Below are positions 17,872 to 27,200 of a DNA stretch of 64,000 bases, one piece after another (within the stretch, counting starts at the first letter, position 1; every line of letters begins with the position of its first letter). Under the pieces are notes generated by a model. That model was given only the letters and a program-made list of their open reading frames with translations. It was not told where the DNA came from and searched no databases. The position numbers were made by a program, and so were the translations under genes. This stretch comes from Sediminibacterium roseum. GTDB lineage: Bacteria; Bacteroidota; Bacteroidia; Chitinophagales; Chitinophagaceae. The stretch covers positions 462,096-526,095 of the forward strand of contig NZ_JAACJS010000011.1 in NCBI RefSeq assembly GCF_009939005.1, written 5' to 3'.

Positions 17872-18615
17872 ATGAAAATCTTAGTGTGCGTCAGTAAAAC
17901 GCCCGATACCACTTCGAAAATTGCGTTTACAGATGGCAATACAAAATTTGATGAGACCGGTGTTCAATGGATCATCAATCCTTACGACGAATGGTACTCG
18001 CTTGTGCGCGCCATCGAGTTGAAAGAAAAAGATGCATCGGCGGTGATCCACCTCGTTACGGTAGGCGGCGCTGATTGCGATCCCGTGATCCGCAAAGCGC
18101 TTGCATTGGGCGGCGATGAGGCCATCCGTGTGAATACAGAGAACAGCGACAGCTACTACATTGCGGCACAAATAGCCGAAGTGGCAAAGAAAGGTGCATA
18201 CGATATCATTTTCACCGGCAAGGAAACGATCGATTACAATGGCTCATCCATCGGCGGTATGGTTGCCGAACTGGTTGATGCGCCGTATGTTTCGCTTGCA
18301 ACAAAATTTGACCTCAACGGTACAACGGCAACCATCACCCGCGAGATCGAGGGTGGCGAAGAAACCTGCGAAGTAAGCCTGCCGGTGGTGGTAAGCTGCC
18401 AGAAAGGTGTGGCAGAACAACGCATCCCCAATATGCGCGGCATCATGGCGGCCCGTACCAAACCATTGCAGGTTGTTGAGCCCGCAGCCACAGACGCTTT
18501 AACCAGCATCGTGAGCTACGAATTGCCACCTGCAAAAGCCGGGGTAAAACTCATCAGCCCGGATAATGTTGCCGAGCTTGTAAGGTTATTGCACGAAGAA
18601 GCAAAGGTTATATAA
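17872..18615 (+). CDS. etfB: Electron transfer flavoprotein, beta subunit
   Basis: The 247-residue AMP-binding subunit of ETF, which passes electrons from acyl-CoA and other flavin dehydrogenases to ETF-quinone oxidoreductase. It begins MKILVCVSKTPDTTSKI, as usual for the bacterial group, and carries GKETIDYNGSSIGGMVAELVD and the loop before RIPNMRGIMAARTKP that contacts dehydrogenases. It is 119 bp upstream of etfA and transcribed with it. An AT-rich TAAATATTTG at 17858-17867 may be the -7 region. Confidence 0.93.
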   Translation: MKILVCVSKTPDTTSKIAFTDGNTKFDETGVQWIINPYDEWYSLVRAIELKEKDASAVIHLVTVGGADCDPVIRKALALGGDEAIRVNTENSDSYYIAAQIAEVAKKGAYDIIFTGKETIDYNGSSIGGMVAELVDAPYVSLATKFDLNGTTATITREIEGGEETCEVSLPVVVSCQKGVAEQRIPNMRGIMAARTKPLQVVEPAATDALTSIVSYELPPAKAGVKLISPDNVAELVRLLHEEAKVI

Positions 18616-18734
18616 GAACAGGGATCATGGGCCCGGCTCCGGTAGTACCATCGGCTGTTGTTGCGTCGCACACTTCAACGCCCGGTTCTACAGGCAACAG
18701 AAAATAAATTTACCAATACCAAAATTTCAGCATC

Positions 18735-19700
18735 ATGTCAGTTCTCATATTCATCGATCAAACAGAAGGACACATCAAGAAAGCCTCGTACGAAGTACTG
18801 ACCTACGGCGCTAAACTTGCCGAACAGATGGGCACCACCGCGGAAGCATTGCTTCTCGGGACCGTGAACGACGACCTCGCCGCCCTCGGGAAATACGGTG
18901 TGAAGAAAGTTCACCAGGTAGCCAACGAAACCCTCAACCATGTAGACGCGCAACTCTACGCCAAAGTAATTGCCGAAGCCGTTGCCGCAACAGGCGCAAA
19001 CGTTGTGGTGTTCTCACACAACCAGACAGGCAAAGCGGTTTCCGCAAGAGTGGCCGCGCGTTTGAAAGCGGGCATCGTTGCAGGCGCATCTGCATTGCCC
19101 GACACGTCAAACGGTTTCGTGGTGCGCAAAACGGTTTTCTCAGGTAAAGCATTCGCAAACGTGAGCATCAACACCGCGGTAAAAGTTATTTCCCTCAACC
19201 CCAACAGTTACCAGACCATAGCAGGCGATGGCACGGCCGAAGTGGTGGCATTGAATGTTGCAGTGGATGCATCAAAAATAAAGATCACACATGTAGATAA
19301 GGTGAGCGGCGAAGTTCCGCTTACAGAAGCAGACATAGTGGTGAGCGGTGGCCGCGGACTCAAAGGCCCCGAGAACTGGGGCGTGCTCCTCGACCTGGCA
19401 AAAGAATTACATGCGGCAACGGCTTGCAGTCGCCCCGTGGGCGATGCACATTGGCGGCCGCACCACGAGCACGTAGGACAAACCGGTGTGCAGGTTGCAC
19501 CCAACTTATACATCGCCCTTGGCATCTCCGGCGCCATTCAGCACCTGGCGGGTGTGAACAGGAGTAAGGTGATCGTAGTGATCAACAAAGACCCTGAAGC
19601 ACCTTTCTTCAAAGCAGCAGACTACGGAATTGTAGGCGACCTCTTTGAAGTAGTGCCAAAATTGACGGAAGAGATTCACAAGATGAAGACGGGCCAGTAA
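18735..19700 (+). CDS. etfA: Electron transfer flavoprotein, alpha subunit
   Basis: The 321-residue FAD-binding subunit partnering EtfB. The N-terminal domain is followed by the conserved C-terminal FAD domain with VSGGRGLKG, ATACSRPVGDAHW and QTGVQVAPNLYIALGISGAIQH. It starts at ATG 18735. The gap of 119 bp from etfB is unusually long for this pair and contains a GC-rich stretch able to fold. A strong bidirectional terminator at 19730-19769 ends the operon. Confidence 0.94.
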   Translation: MSVLIFIDQTEGHIKKASYEVLTYGAKLAEQMGTTAEALLLGTVNDDLAALGKYGVKKVHQVANETLNHVDAQLYAKVIAEAVAATGANVVVFSHNQTGKAVSARVAARLKAGIVAGASALPDTSNGFVVRKTVFSGKAFANVSINTAVKVISLNPNSYQTIAGDGTAEVVALNVAVDASKIKITHVDKVSGEVPLTEADIVVSGGRGLKGPENWGVLLDLAKELHAATACSRPVGDAHWRPHHEHVGQTGVQVAPNLYIALGISGAIQHLAGVNRSKVIVVINKDPEAPFFKAADYGIVGDLFEVVPKLTEEIHKMKTGQ

Positions 19701-19729
19701 TAGTGAATAGAAAATAAAGCCCCCCAAAA

Positions 19730-19769
19730 AAACAAACAGCGATGCCGATCGGTATCGCTGTTTGTTTTC
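19730..19769. terminator. Bidirectional hairpin terminator
   Basis: AACAAACAGCGATGCC pairs with GGTATCGCTGTTTGTT around GATC, with one G-T wobble, flanked by an A-tract on one side and T-rich sequence on the other. It separates the convergent etfA and cupin genes. Confidence 0.85.
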
Positions 19770-19828
19770 AGGCTTGCCTGTCTTTCCGTTTAAAAAATCA
19801 ATTGCATTGATGATATTATCCCGCATCA

Positions 19829-20164
19829 TCACGACTGCGACAATGCCCTGTAGTCTTCTCTCACCGGTGTAAAAACATCCAGCAACTTGCAATCAGTGAT
19901 CGCCAGTCCTGAGTGTCGCACATTGGACGGGATCACGATTACCGTTCCCGGCCCAAAGCGGATGGGTTCGCCTGCTACGGTAAGTTCAAACTCACCCTCT
20001 ATCACCTGCGCAACCTGTTCGTGCGGGTGCGAATGTTCGGGTAAAGCGGCGCCGGCTTTCACATCAAGAAAAGAAAAGGTCATCCCTTCTGTATGAACAA
20101 AACGTGCGGAGTAACCGGCAATGATCTCTTTGGGTTGAATGGAGGATAATTCGATGGTTGGCAT
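19829..20164 (-). CDS. Cupin-domain protein
   Basis: A 111-residue single cupin barrel. The metal-binding motifs are readable: motif 1 is LPEHSHPHEQVAQVIEGEFE (two His of HSHPH plus a downstream Gln/Glu), and motif 2 contains GPGTVIVIPSNVRHSG. Such stand-alone cupins include small sugar or oxalate binding enzymes and sensors; nothing here picks a substrate. It lies between the etf terminator and the yceI-type gene, in the same direction as the latter. A heptad repeat array sits directly upstream. Confidence 0.8.
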   Translation of the reverse strand: MPTIELSSIQPKEIIAGYSARFVHTEGMTFSFLDVKAGAALPEHSHPHEQVAQVIEGEFELTVAGEPIRFGPGTVIVIPSNVRHSGLAITDCKLLDVFTPVREDYRALSQS

Positions 20165-20196
20165 GGATGAAGATTTAGACCGAAGAAACAGTAAAA

Positions 20197-20230
20197 AATT
20201 AGAAATTAGGAATTAGGAATTTATTATTAG
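20197..20230. repeat. Heptad tandem repeat (AAATTAG/GAATTAG)
   Basis: About four 7-bp units, slightly degenerate, upstream of the cupin gene and downstream of the YceI-type gene. Confidence 0.8.
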
Positions 20231-20302
20231 GGCATTGTTTCAACAAAAACGCCGCAATACAGGCTGCGGCGTTTAAAAAAGTTGTGACTGTTTGGTTGTT
20301 TG

Positions 20303-20839
20303 TTATTTGTTGGCAAACAGGTGCACGGCGATGTCGATGCCGTTTTTGATGCCTACGGCACTCAGATCGAGGCTGAAGTTTGCTTCGGCAAACAATTTAC
20401 CGTCTTTCAGTCCGCGGATCTTGGCAAGAAATGAAACGGGAACAGTTGCACCCTTCACAACCATGTTACCGCTGATGTTCGCCGTGTTGTCTGAAACATA
20501 ATTCACGCCTGTGATGGTGTAAGAAGCTTCACCAAATTTGGCAACATCAAAATAAGAAGCGGATTTCAGGTGCCCTTCAAGACGGTCGCCTGCTTCATCC
20601 AATACTTTTACAGTAGCCATATCGAAAGTGAAGGAACCGCCGGTGATCTTGCCGTTGTCGACAGTCACTGTTCCGCTCTTTACAGCAACCGAACCCGGGT
20701 GGTAATGATCGGCAGCAGAACCGCTCCAGTTGATCTTGCTTTTGGTTGCATCTACGGTTAATGTATCAGCAAAATAGGTAAAAGAGAAAAGGCCCGCAGA
20801 CGCCAGGAGCATCGAAGCCGCAAAAATGATTTTTTTCAT
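20303..20839 (-). CDS. YceI-family lipocalin-like exported protein
   Basis: A 178-residue periplasmic protein with a signal peptide (about 1-21) and a YceI beta-barrel that in known structures binds long polyisoprenoid lipids. Typical features are TVDATKSKINWSGSA after the signal, GGSFTFDM, HLKSASYFDVAKF and the C-terminal FSLDLSAVGIK. Its promoter is well formed (20879-20908), giving a short leader. It is probably expressed alone. Its ligand here is unknown. Confidence 0.88.
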   Translation of the reverse strand: MKKIIFAASMLLASAGLFSFTYFADTLTVDATKSKINWSGSAADHYHPGSVAVKSGTVTVDNGKITGGSFTFDMATVKVLDEAGDRLEGHLKSASYFDVAKFGEASYTITGVNYVSDNTANISGNMVVKGATVPVSFLAKIRGLKDGKLFAEANFSLDLSAVGIKNGIDIAVHLFANK

Positions 20840-20878
20840 AAAGGTTTTGTTTTACACAGTTAAATATAAGGCTTTCGG

Positions 20879-20908
20879 CAAAAATATAAATATTTAATGT
20901 TGCAACAA
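20879..20908 (-). promoter_or_regulatory. Promoter of the YceI gene
   Basis: On the minus strand, TTG at 20906-20908, a 19-bp spacer and TATTTTTG at 20879-20886 fit the Bacteroidota -33/-7 consensus. The start codon is about 40 bp downstream. Confidence 0.7.
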
Positions 20909-20917
20909 TAATAAATC

Positions 20918-21004
20918 GCCACGGATTTCACAGAAGGACACAGATAAAGTCGGGAGTCATGGATTTGTCTTAACCCATCTGTGTCCTTCTGTGAAATCCG
21001 TGGC
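20918..21004. repeat. Long inverted repeat, CACRGA family, copy 2
   Basis: Two perfect 28-nt complementary arms (20918-20945 and 20977-21004) around a 31-nt loop. The arm has the same three CACRGA-like units as the element at 1741-1832, but with different joining bases. It lies between the divergent yceI and sucC promoters, just beyond the -33 element of yceI. Confidence 0.85.
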
Positions 21005-21076
21005 CAAAAAATAGATTTTCAACTGCTTACCCCCTGAATTCCCGTTTCGCTTATCTTCGCACAAATAATTTTCAGA

Positions 21077-22288
21077 ATGAATCTTCATGAATACCAGGCT
21101 AAAGAACTGCTGAAAAAGTACAATGTTCCCGTTCAGGAAGGCATTGCCGTTGATACTGTTATGGCTGCCGAAGAGGCGTACCGCCAGATCAAGACACAAA
21201 CCAACAACAATTTTGCCGTGATCAAGGCGCAGATCCACGCCGGTGGCCGTGGAAAAGGCAAGATCGCCGGAACCGAACAAAGAGGTGTGGCCGTGGCGAA
21301 AAGCCTTGAAGACGTTACTTCCATTGCCAAAAACATCCTCGGTGGAACGCTTGTTACCATCCAGACCGGTGCAGAAGGCAAGAAAGTGAACAAGATCCTG
21401 GTGGCGCAGGACGTATATTACCCCGGTGCCAACCCCGTGAAAGAATTCTATCTCTCCATCCTCCTCGACCGCGCCAAAGGCATGAATGTGGTGATGTACA
21501 GCACCGAGGGCGGGATGGACATTGAAGAAGTTGCACACAACACACCTGACAAGATATTCAAGGAATGGATCCACCCCGGTGGCGGCCTCCAGGGCTTCCA
21601 GGCGAGGAAGATCGCATTCAACCTCGGGCTGAGCGGTGAAGCATTCAAGAACTGCGTGAAATTTGTTACCAACCTCTACAACGCTTATGTGGGACTGGAT
21701 TGTGGTATGCTCGAGATCAACCCGTTGTTCAAAACAAGCGACGACAAGATCATCGCGGTGGATTGTAAGATGAACATCGACGACAACGCCCTGATGCGCC
21801 ACGCAGACATCGCGGCCCTGAGGGATGTAACCGAAGAGGACCCTACAGAAGTGGAAGCCGGACAATACAACCTCAACTTCGTAAAACTCGATGGCAACGT
21901 GGGTTGTATGGTGAACGGTGCAGGACTTGCGATGGCAACCATGGACATGATCAAGCTTAGCGGTGGAGAGCCTGCCAACTTCCTCGACGTAGGTGGTTCT
22001 GCGAATGCGCAAACGGTTGAAGCCGGTTTCCGCATCATCCTGAAAGACCCGAATGTAAAAGCAATACTCATCAACATCTTCGGCGGCATCGTTCGTTGCG
22101 ACCGAGTGGCCGCGGGTGTGATCGAGGCATTCAACAAACTGGGCAACATCAACATCCCGATCATCGTCCGTTTACAGGGAACCAACGCCGTGGAAGCAAA
22201 AAAATTAATTGATGAAAGCGGCCTGAAAGTCCAATCTGCCATCCAGCTGAGCGAAGCAGCCGAACTGGTAAAAGCCGCAGTAGCATAA
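21077..22288 (+). CDS. sucC: Succinate-CoA ligase (ADP-forming), beta subunit
   Basis: The beta subunit of the TCA-cycle enzyme that makes succinate and ATP from succinyl-CoA. At 403 residues it starts MNLHEYQAKELLKKYNVPV, with an ATP-grasp domain (IKAQIHAGGRGKGK about 49-62), a metal-binding EINPLF, and the CoA-ligase part with NIFGGIVRCD. It starts at ATG 21077; TATCTTCG at 21052-21059 resembles a -7 box. The alpha subunit gene (sucD) is not adjacent, which is common in Bacteroidota. Identity is secure. Confidence 0.96.
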   Translation: MNLHEYQAKELLKKYNVPVQEGIAVDTVMAAEEAYRQIKTQTNNNFAVIKAQIHAGGRGKGKIAGTEQRGVAVAKSLEDVTSIAKNILGGTLVTIQTGAEGKKVNKILVAQDVYYPGANPVKEFYLSILLDRAKGMNVVMYSTEGGMDIEEVAHNTPDKIFKEWIHPGGGLQGFQARKIAFNLGLSGEAFKNCVKFVTNLYNAYVGLDCGMLEINPLFKTSDDKIIAVDCKMNIDDNALMRHADIAALRDVTEEDPTEVEAGQYNLNFVKLDGNVGCMVNGAGLAMATMDMIKLSGGEPANFLDVGGSANAQTVEAGFRIILKDPNVKAILINIFGGIVRCDRVAAGVIEAFNKLGNINIPIIVRLQGTNAVEAKKLIDESGLKVQSAIQLSEAAELVKAAVA

Positions 22289-22295
22289 CCCCATA

Positions 22296-22407
22296 TAATT
22301 AGGAATTAGGAATTAGGAATTAAAAATTAGGAATTAAGGATCAGGAACTAACAATTCTTAATTCTTAATTTCTAATTCCTAATTCCTAATTCCTAATTCC
22401 TAATTAT
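22296..22407. repeat. Heptad repeat array forming a large hairpin
   Basis: Several AATTAGG units (22296-22350) are followed by the reverse complement CCTAATT units (22351-22407), so the whole stretch folds back on itself. It lies between the convergent sucC and SprT-like genes and runs into the 3' end of the latter: the last codons (AGG AAT TAG) of that gene are repeat sequence. It may act as a bidirectional terminator. Confidence 0.9.
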
Positions 22408-23019
22408 ACTGACTTCCGTTACTGGACTAAACGTATAATGCAGTCCTGTTTTCACTTCGATGCATTCGAAGCGTTTTCTTCTTCTCGCGCCTTTTTGAAA
22501 GACCTTTCCGTTTTCTGTTTGGAACAATGCGCCTTCGGGAACATCGATTACGGGGATGATGCCTTCTTTTTTAAGGGGATCGTACCTGCGCAACACCAGT
22601 AGGAGATCTGTTTCGCCGTTTGCCGTTGCGGATGGGTTGAGTATGGATTTCTGCAGCGCGCGCTCCACATCGGCCGGGAATATTTTGTGGTTCACAAAAT
22701 CAACCAGCAGCGAGCTGTAGTGCTGCTTCCATTCCTTGCCATGCGCGTCTACCCTGTTCTTGAATTGTTCGTAGGTAAGCAGGTGTGCAAGCTCGTGCAG
22801 CAAGGTGATGAGGAACTCGTATTTGTTGAGGTTCCCGTTCACACTGATGCGGTGGTTGCCGCCCCAGCCCGAATGGCGGTAATCGCCGAGAACAGATTTG
22901 CGTTGCTTGCTGACGGTCAGATGAACCTTGTAATGATGAATGTAGTGCACCACCTTGTCAAAACTTCCATCTGGCAAAAATGCGGCGAGCGCCTGCATAG
23001 GGTGTTCTGATACCGGCAT
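22393..23019 (-). CDS. SprT-like metalloprotease-domain protein
   Basis: A 208-residue protein with a SprT-like zinc protease motif HELAH (75-79) and a candidate third ligand H93 in HGKEW. Eukaryotic SPRTN members cut DNA-protein crosslinks; bacterial roles are less clear. Only one Cys is left in the C-terminal part, so the zinc ribbon of classical SprT is missing or degenerate. The start overlaps the stop of the upstream membrane protein gene by one base (TAATG), giving translational coupling. The stop codon and final two residues come from the heptad repeat. Confidence 0.82.
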   Translation of the reverse strand: MPVSEHPMQALAAFLPDGSFDKVVHYIHHYKVHLTVSKQRKSVLGDYRHSGWGGNHRISVNGNLNKYEFLITLLHELAHLLTYEQFKNRVDAHGKEWKQHYSSLLVDFVNHKIFPADVERALQKSILNPSATANGETDLLLVLRRYDPLKKEGIIPVIDVPEGALFQTENGKVFQKGARRRKRFECIEVKTGLHYTFSPVTEVSIIRN

Positions 23020-23411
23020 TATTTTTTGGGGTTCAGCCGTAAAGAAATTTTCACATCAATCCACGTATATACAATATACAGCGCCATCGATACAAAGACC
23101 GCATTCACACTACGGTTCTCTCCGGCCGCCAGCAGGTAAATGATCACAGCCGCAGCAAGGATGAACAACTTGATGAACGTGCCCGCCATCACACCACGGA
23201 TCACCGCCTGCGGATTGGGGTTCTGTAGATTTTTAACCTGGAAATATACATTCAGCAGCGCCACCCCAAGCAATAAAACATTGGCAATAAGCACCACGTC
23301 CACATCCACGTTTTTCGATTCGAGTTTCCTGCGGAACACGATCAGCAACGCATTCGCCATCACAAAAAAAACGAGTAGCGGACGGGTAAGCTGGGTGTAT
23401 TGTTTCTTCAT
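23019..23411 (-). CDS. AtpI-like small membrane protein
   Basis: A 130-residue inner-membrane protein with four hydrophobic segments (about 11-25, 40-58, 72-95, 102-120), ending in a charged tail. Size, topology and position after an AtpZ-type gene suggest an ATP synthase accessory protein of the AtpI/UncI kind, but sequence similarity is only suggestive. No ATP synthase genes follow; instead it is coupled to the SprT-like gene. The 108-bp gap upstream holds no clear signal. Confidence 0.5.
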   Translation of the reverse strand: MKKQYTQLTRPLLVFFVMANALLIVFRRKLESKNVDVDVVLIANVLLLGVALLNVYFQVKNLQNPNPQAVIRGVMAGTFIKLFILAAAVIIYLLAAGENRSVNAVFVSMALYIVYTWIDVKISLRLNPKK

Positions 23412-23519
23412 GCTTCGTGTTTTGTTATTAACTGATTGCTGTCATGGGTGATTGAATAACGTCCGCGACATCCTGAAACTGCAAAAATCACAGGTCCATT
23501 ATTCTTTGCGCCTTATTCA

Positions 23520-23747
23520 TTACTCATTTTTTCCTTTCTTCGTCGAAGTATCCTTCACCACTTTGATCAACATCCCGATCAGGATCACCAGCGGCAGCGC
23601 CCATATGGCGATGGGGAAACCGATGTTGAGCTTTTTATCGATCCACATACCTGCCACTACGCCAATGATCAGTGCGGCTGCCAGCTGAGCGGCATACCCT
23701 GCATACTGCATGAGCGGGTGTTGGTGTGGTTTTTTCTTGTCTTCCAT
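23520..23747 (-). CDS. AtpZ/AtpI-family protein
   Basis: A 75-residue protein with two membrane helices (about 14-35 and 43-63) separated by a short loop, and charged ends (MEDKKKPHQHP, TKKGKNE). This is the layout of AtpZ-type proteins, which usually precede the F-type ATP synthase operon and are linked to magnesium handling or c-ring assembly. Here the ATP synthase genes are not nearby. It starts 5 bp after the stop of the 131-residue protein gene, so they form one operon. Confidence 0.7.
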   Translation of the reverse strand: MEDKKKPHQHPLMQYAGYAAQLAAALIIGVVAGMWIDKKLNIGFPIAIWALPLVILIGMLIKVVKDTSTKKGKNE

Positions 23748-23752
23748 GAAGA

Positions 23753-24148
23753 TCAGTCGTTGGATGGATCGTTTTTCGGCAATGCCACCGGCACCGTATC
23801 AAGCTGCGACGGCGTATTGCCGCTCAATACTTTTTTCACGCCTTCAAGGTATTGTTCCTTGTAATGAATGGCCTGTTCCAGCGAATCGGTACGGATCTTG
23901 AGCACCTGGAGCGCCGTCCTGCTCTCACGCGTTCCATACCCTGGAATGTAATATTTGATGGGCGAAAACGCGATCAGCGCGATGGTTAACCCCACCAATA
24001 CCACGAAAACGGTGCTCAGGCCAATGTACACGCTGAGCCTTGTAAGGCGGAAGGTTACCACCTCTTCGTAGGTATCGTCGTTCATCACCACCAAACGGTA
24101 ACTGTTTCGGAGCTTTTTGAACGTACTATGGGTCTCTGGATTACTCAT
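23753..24148 (-). CDS. Membrane protein resembling the N-terminus of M23 peptidases
   Basis: A 131-residue protein with a basic cytoplasmic N-terminus (KLRNSYRLVVMNDDTYEEVV), one membrane helix (about 41-62), the segment FSPIKYYIPGYG, then a predicted coiled coil. This N-terminal pattern recalls Bacteroidota M23/LytM metallopeptidases, but the peptidase domain is absent; the gene ends normally and the next gene follows 5 bp later. It may be a dedicated membrane partner of an envelope hydrolase. The resemblance is from memory. Confidence 0.5.
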   Translation of the reverse strand: MSNPETHSTFKKLRNSYRLVVMNDDTYEEVVTFRLTRLSVYIGLSTVFVVLVGLTIALIAFSPIKYYIPGYGTRESRTALQVLKIRTDSLEQAIHYKEQYLEGVKKVLSGNTPSQLDTVPVALPKNDPSND

Positions 24149-24200
24149 TTTGTTAAATCAGGCTAAAGGTAACGATCAATATTCTTTTCACCAGCCTGAA

Positions 24201-24222
24201 TTGGGAAATAACTGTAATTTTA
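24201..24222 (+). promoter_or_regulatory. Promoter-like sequence of the PorW-like gene
   Basis: TTG at 24201-24203 and TAATTTTAG at 24214-24222 precede the ATG by 10 bp. The spacer is shorter than usual, so this is only a candidate. Confidence 0.35.
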
Positions 24223-24232
24223 GCCACATTTT

Positions 24233-27200
24233 ATGTACTTAGTGAACATACGCACATACGAACGGAAATACCGGTGGATGATCGCCTGCTGCCTGGGCCT
24301 CCTCATCCAGTTTTTTGCATTGGCCGCCACGGCGCAACCCAACCTTTCCATCGAACTGAAAAAACCGAAAGCATACGAAGAACGTGAACTGCCTTCCGAA
24401 AAATCGGGCAACAAAAAATTCACCGCACCCAAACGCTTTTACAACAACCTCGTGAGCCGCTTCAATTATTATTTCAACGCGAATAATAAAATGAACGAGA
24501 TCATAGACCTCGCCAAATCGCGCCACCAGGACGATTACACGCAACTGCTTTCTTTTTACAATTACAGCCTGGATGAAACTTCCAAAGGACAGATAGATAC
24601 CGTTCTTTACAAAACCACTGCGGGCATACTGCTGCACGACCTGCGCAGCGATTGGGTTGATAAATTGTACCTTCTGATGGGCCGCGCCTATCTCTACCGG
24701 AAAGATTTTGATTCTGCATCGAATGTGTTTCAATTCATCAATTATGCATTCGCGCCGAAAGACAATGGCTATGATCTTCCGATAGGCAGCAATGCGAGCA
24801 ATACCAACGGCGTATTCACCATTGCCTCGCGCGAGAGCAGGAGCATGTGGAAGAAGATCGCGAGTTTCCCGCCGAGCCGAAACGAGAGCTTTATCTGGCA
24901 GGCGCGAACCTACGTAGAAATGGATGAGCTTACGGAAGCCGCCAGCCTGCTGGAACTCATCAGAACAGATCCCAATTTTCCACCCAGGCTGAAAACAGGT
25001 CTCGAAGAAATAACGGCTTACGTGCTGTACAAACAGCAGCAATGGGAAGGCGCTGCCGATCACCTCCTGCTTGCCCTCGACAATGCAGCGAACAAGGCGG
25101 AACGTGCGCGATGGGAATACCTGGCCGGGCAGATGTATGCCCTCGCCAACAACAACGCAAAGGCAAAACTTTCTTTTGAAAGATCCATACAGCATGCCAT
25201 CGATCCATTGATGGAAGTAAATGCACGCATGAACATTGTTGCGCTCGCCGCCGGTGCAGAAGGCGACGCCATCCAGCGAAACCTCGATGAATTGCTGAAA
25301 ATGGCAAAGCGCGATAAATACCAGGACAGCCGCGACATCATCTATTACGCCGCCGCCCAACTGGAACTGAAAAGAAAAAATTATGCAGAAGCAGAAAAAC
25401 ACCTGCTCAACAGCATCAGGTACAATACGGATAACCCGTTGCAAAGACAACTCAGCTTTCTTTTATTGGGTGATATGAACTACCCGATCAAAAAATACGC
25501 ACCGTCTTACAAATATTACGACAGCATTACAACCAATCTCCTGAAAGAAGCGGACCGCGGCCGCGTTGAGTCGCGTAAACCTGCATTGAAGATCATCAGC
25601 GGGAACATTGATGTGGTGAGTCGTGAAGACAGCCTGCAAAAACTCGCTTTGTTATCGCCCGAAGAAAGGGATGCTTTCTTAAAAAAATTACTCCGCCAGC
25701 TGCGAAAAGAAAAGGGCCTGAAGGATACCGATGCGGGCAACGCAGGTTTTGGCAACCCGCTGGGCAATCCCAATGCGTCATCCGATCTTTTTACAACTAC
25801 CGGTTCGGCATTTTATTTCCTGAACAATACGCAAAAAGCAAGGGGCTCGGTTGAATTCAAAAGCAAATGGGGCGCGAGGCCGAATGTAGACAACTGGCGC
25901 AGGCAGTCTGTTGTGTCAACACAGATCAATACGGCAACGCCTTCCGGCGACAGGGGCCCCGCTGCAACCGCGGTGAAGAAAGAACCTGAGCTTACGATTG
26001 AAACATTATCAAAAGACATCCCCATAACATCGGCGCAATTGCAGAATTCGAACGACGCGATCGTCAAATCATTGCTGGCGAATGCCGCCACGTTCCAGAA
26101 CCAGCTGGAAGATTATCCTTCGGCCATTGAAACATATGAAGAACTGATCCGCCGCTACCCCGATCATGCAGCAGTGGAAGAAGCCTTGTACAACCTCGCT
26201 TACGCTTATAAAAAAGCAGGAGACGTAGCCAAAGCAGATGCCGCCGCGGCGCAGTTGAAAAAATCATTTGGCAACGGCAAGATGGCCAGCCAGCTGAATG
26301 CGGCTGCCAATACACAGAAAAATGCAAGTCCTGCCCAGAAACAATACGAGAACATCTACAACATGTTTCTCAGCGGCCGTTTTGAAGAAGCGAAAGAAGC
26401 GAAGCTGAGGGCCGACAAAGAATTCGGCAACAATTACTGGACACCGCAGTTGCTTTACATCGAATCGATCTATTACATCAAACAAAAGCAGGACAGTACG
26501 GCGATCGCAAAATTGCAAAGCATCATTTCCCTGTTTCAAAAATCGGAATTGGCGGCCAAGGCCGTTACGATGATCGATGTGCTGCAGCGCAGGTCGCAGA
26601 TCGAAAACTACCTTGCCAACCTGAACGTGAGCCGGGATGACGAAACGGTATCACGCGGCGTGGACCTGAATTCGACGGCGGCGGTTGGAACGGCGGTTAC
26701 AAGAAAAGACTCTCTCGCAGCGCCCACCACCCTTAAGAATACGGGAAGGCAGCTCACCAACCTCAGCAACACCAACACCCTTGCCGCGGCCCCCGAGATT
26801 AAGAAAGATTCCGGAACCGCCTTGATCGTATTGCCAACAGATCCAAAGAAACCCGCATTGGTTAATGCCGTTACGGCGCCGGCTGTTGCGGAAAGCAAGA
26901 CCTATAAATTCAATACCAGCGATACGCAGTACGTGGTAGTGGTGCTCAATAATGTGGACCCGATCTTTGTAACAGAAGGAAGGAATGCGTTCAACCGTTA
27001 CAACCAGGACACTTATCCTGACAAACGCTATGATGTTTTTAACAGGCGCATCAACCAGCAATACAATTTTGTGATGATCGGGCCGTTTGCCAACGGTGGC
27101 GATGCGATGACGTATATAGACCGTACCAGGGCCGTTGCCAGAACACGCATCGTTCCGTGGTTAACGGCAGACAAGTATGGTTTTTTAATGATCAGCAATG

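Noticed and set aside
20957..22012. A 351-codon minus-strand frame opposite sucC
   Set aside because: sucC is unambiguous and the antisense product has no signature; it also runs through the inverted repeat.
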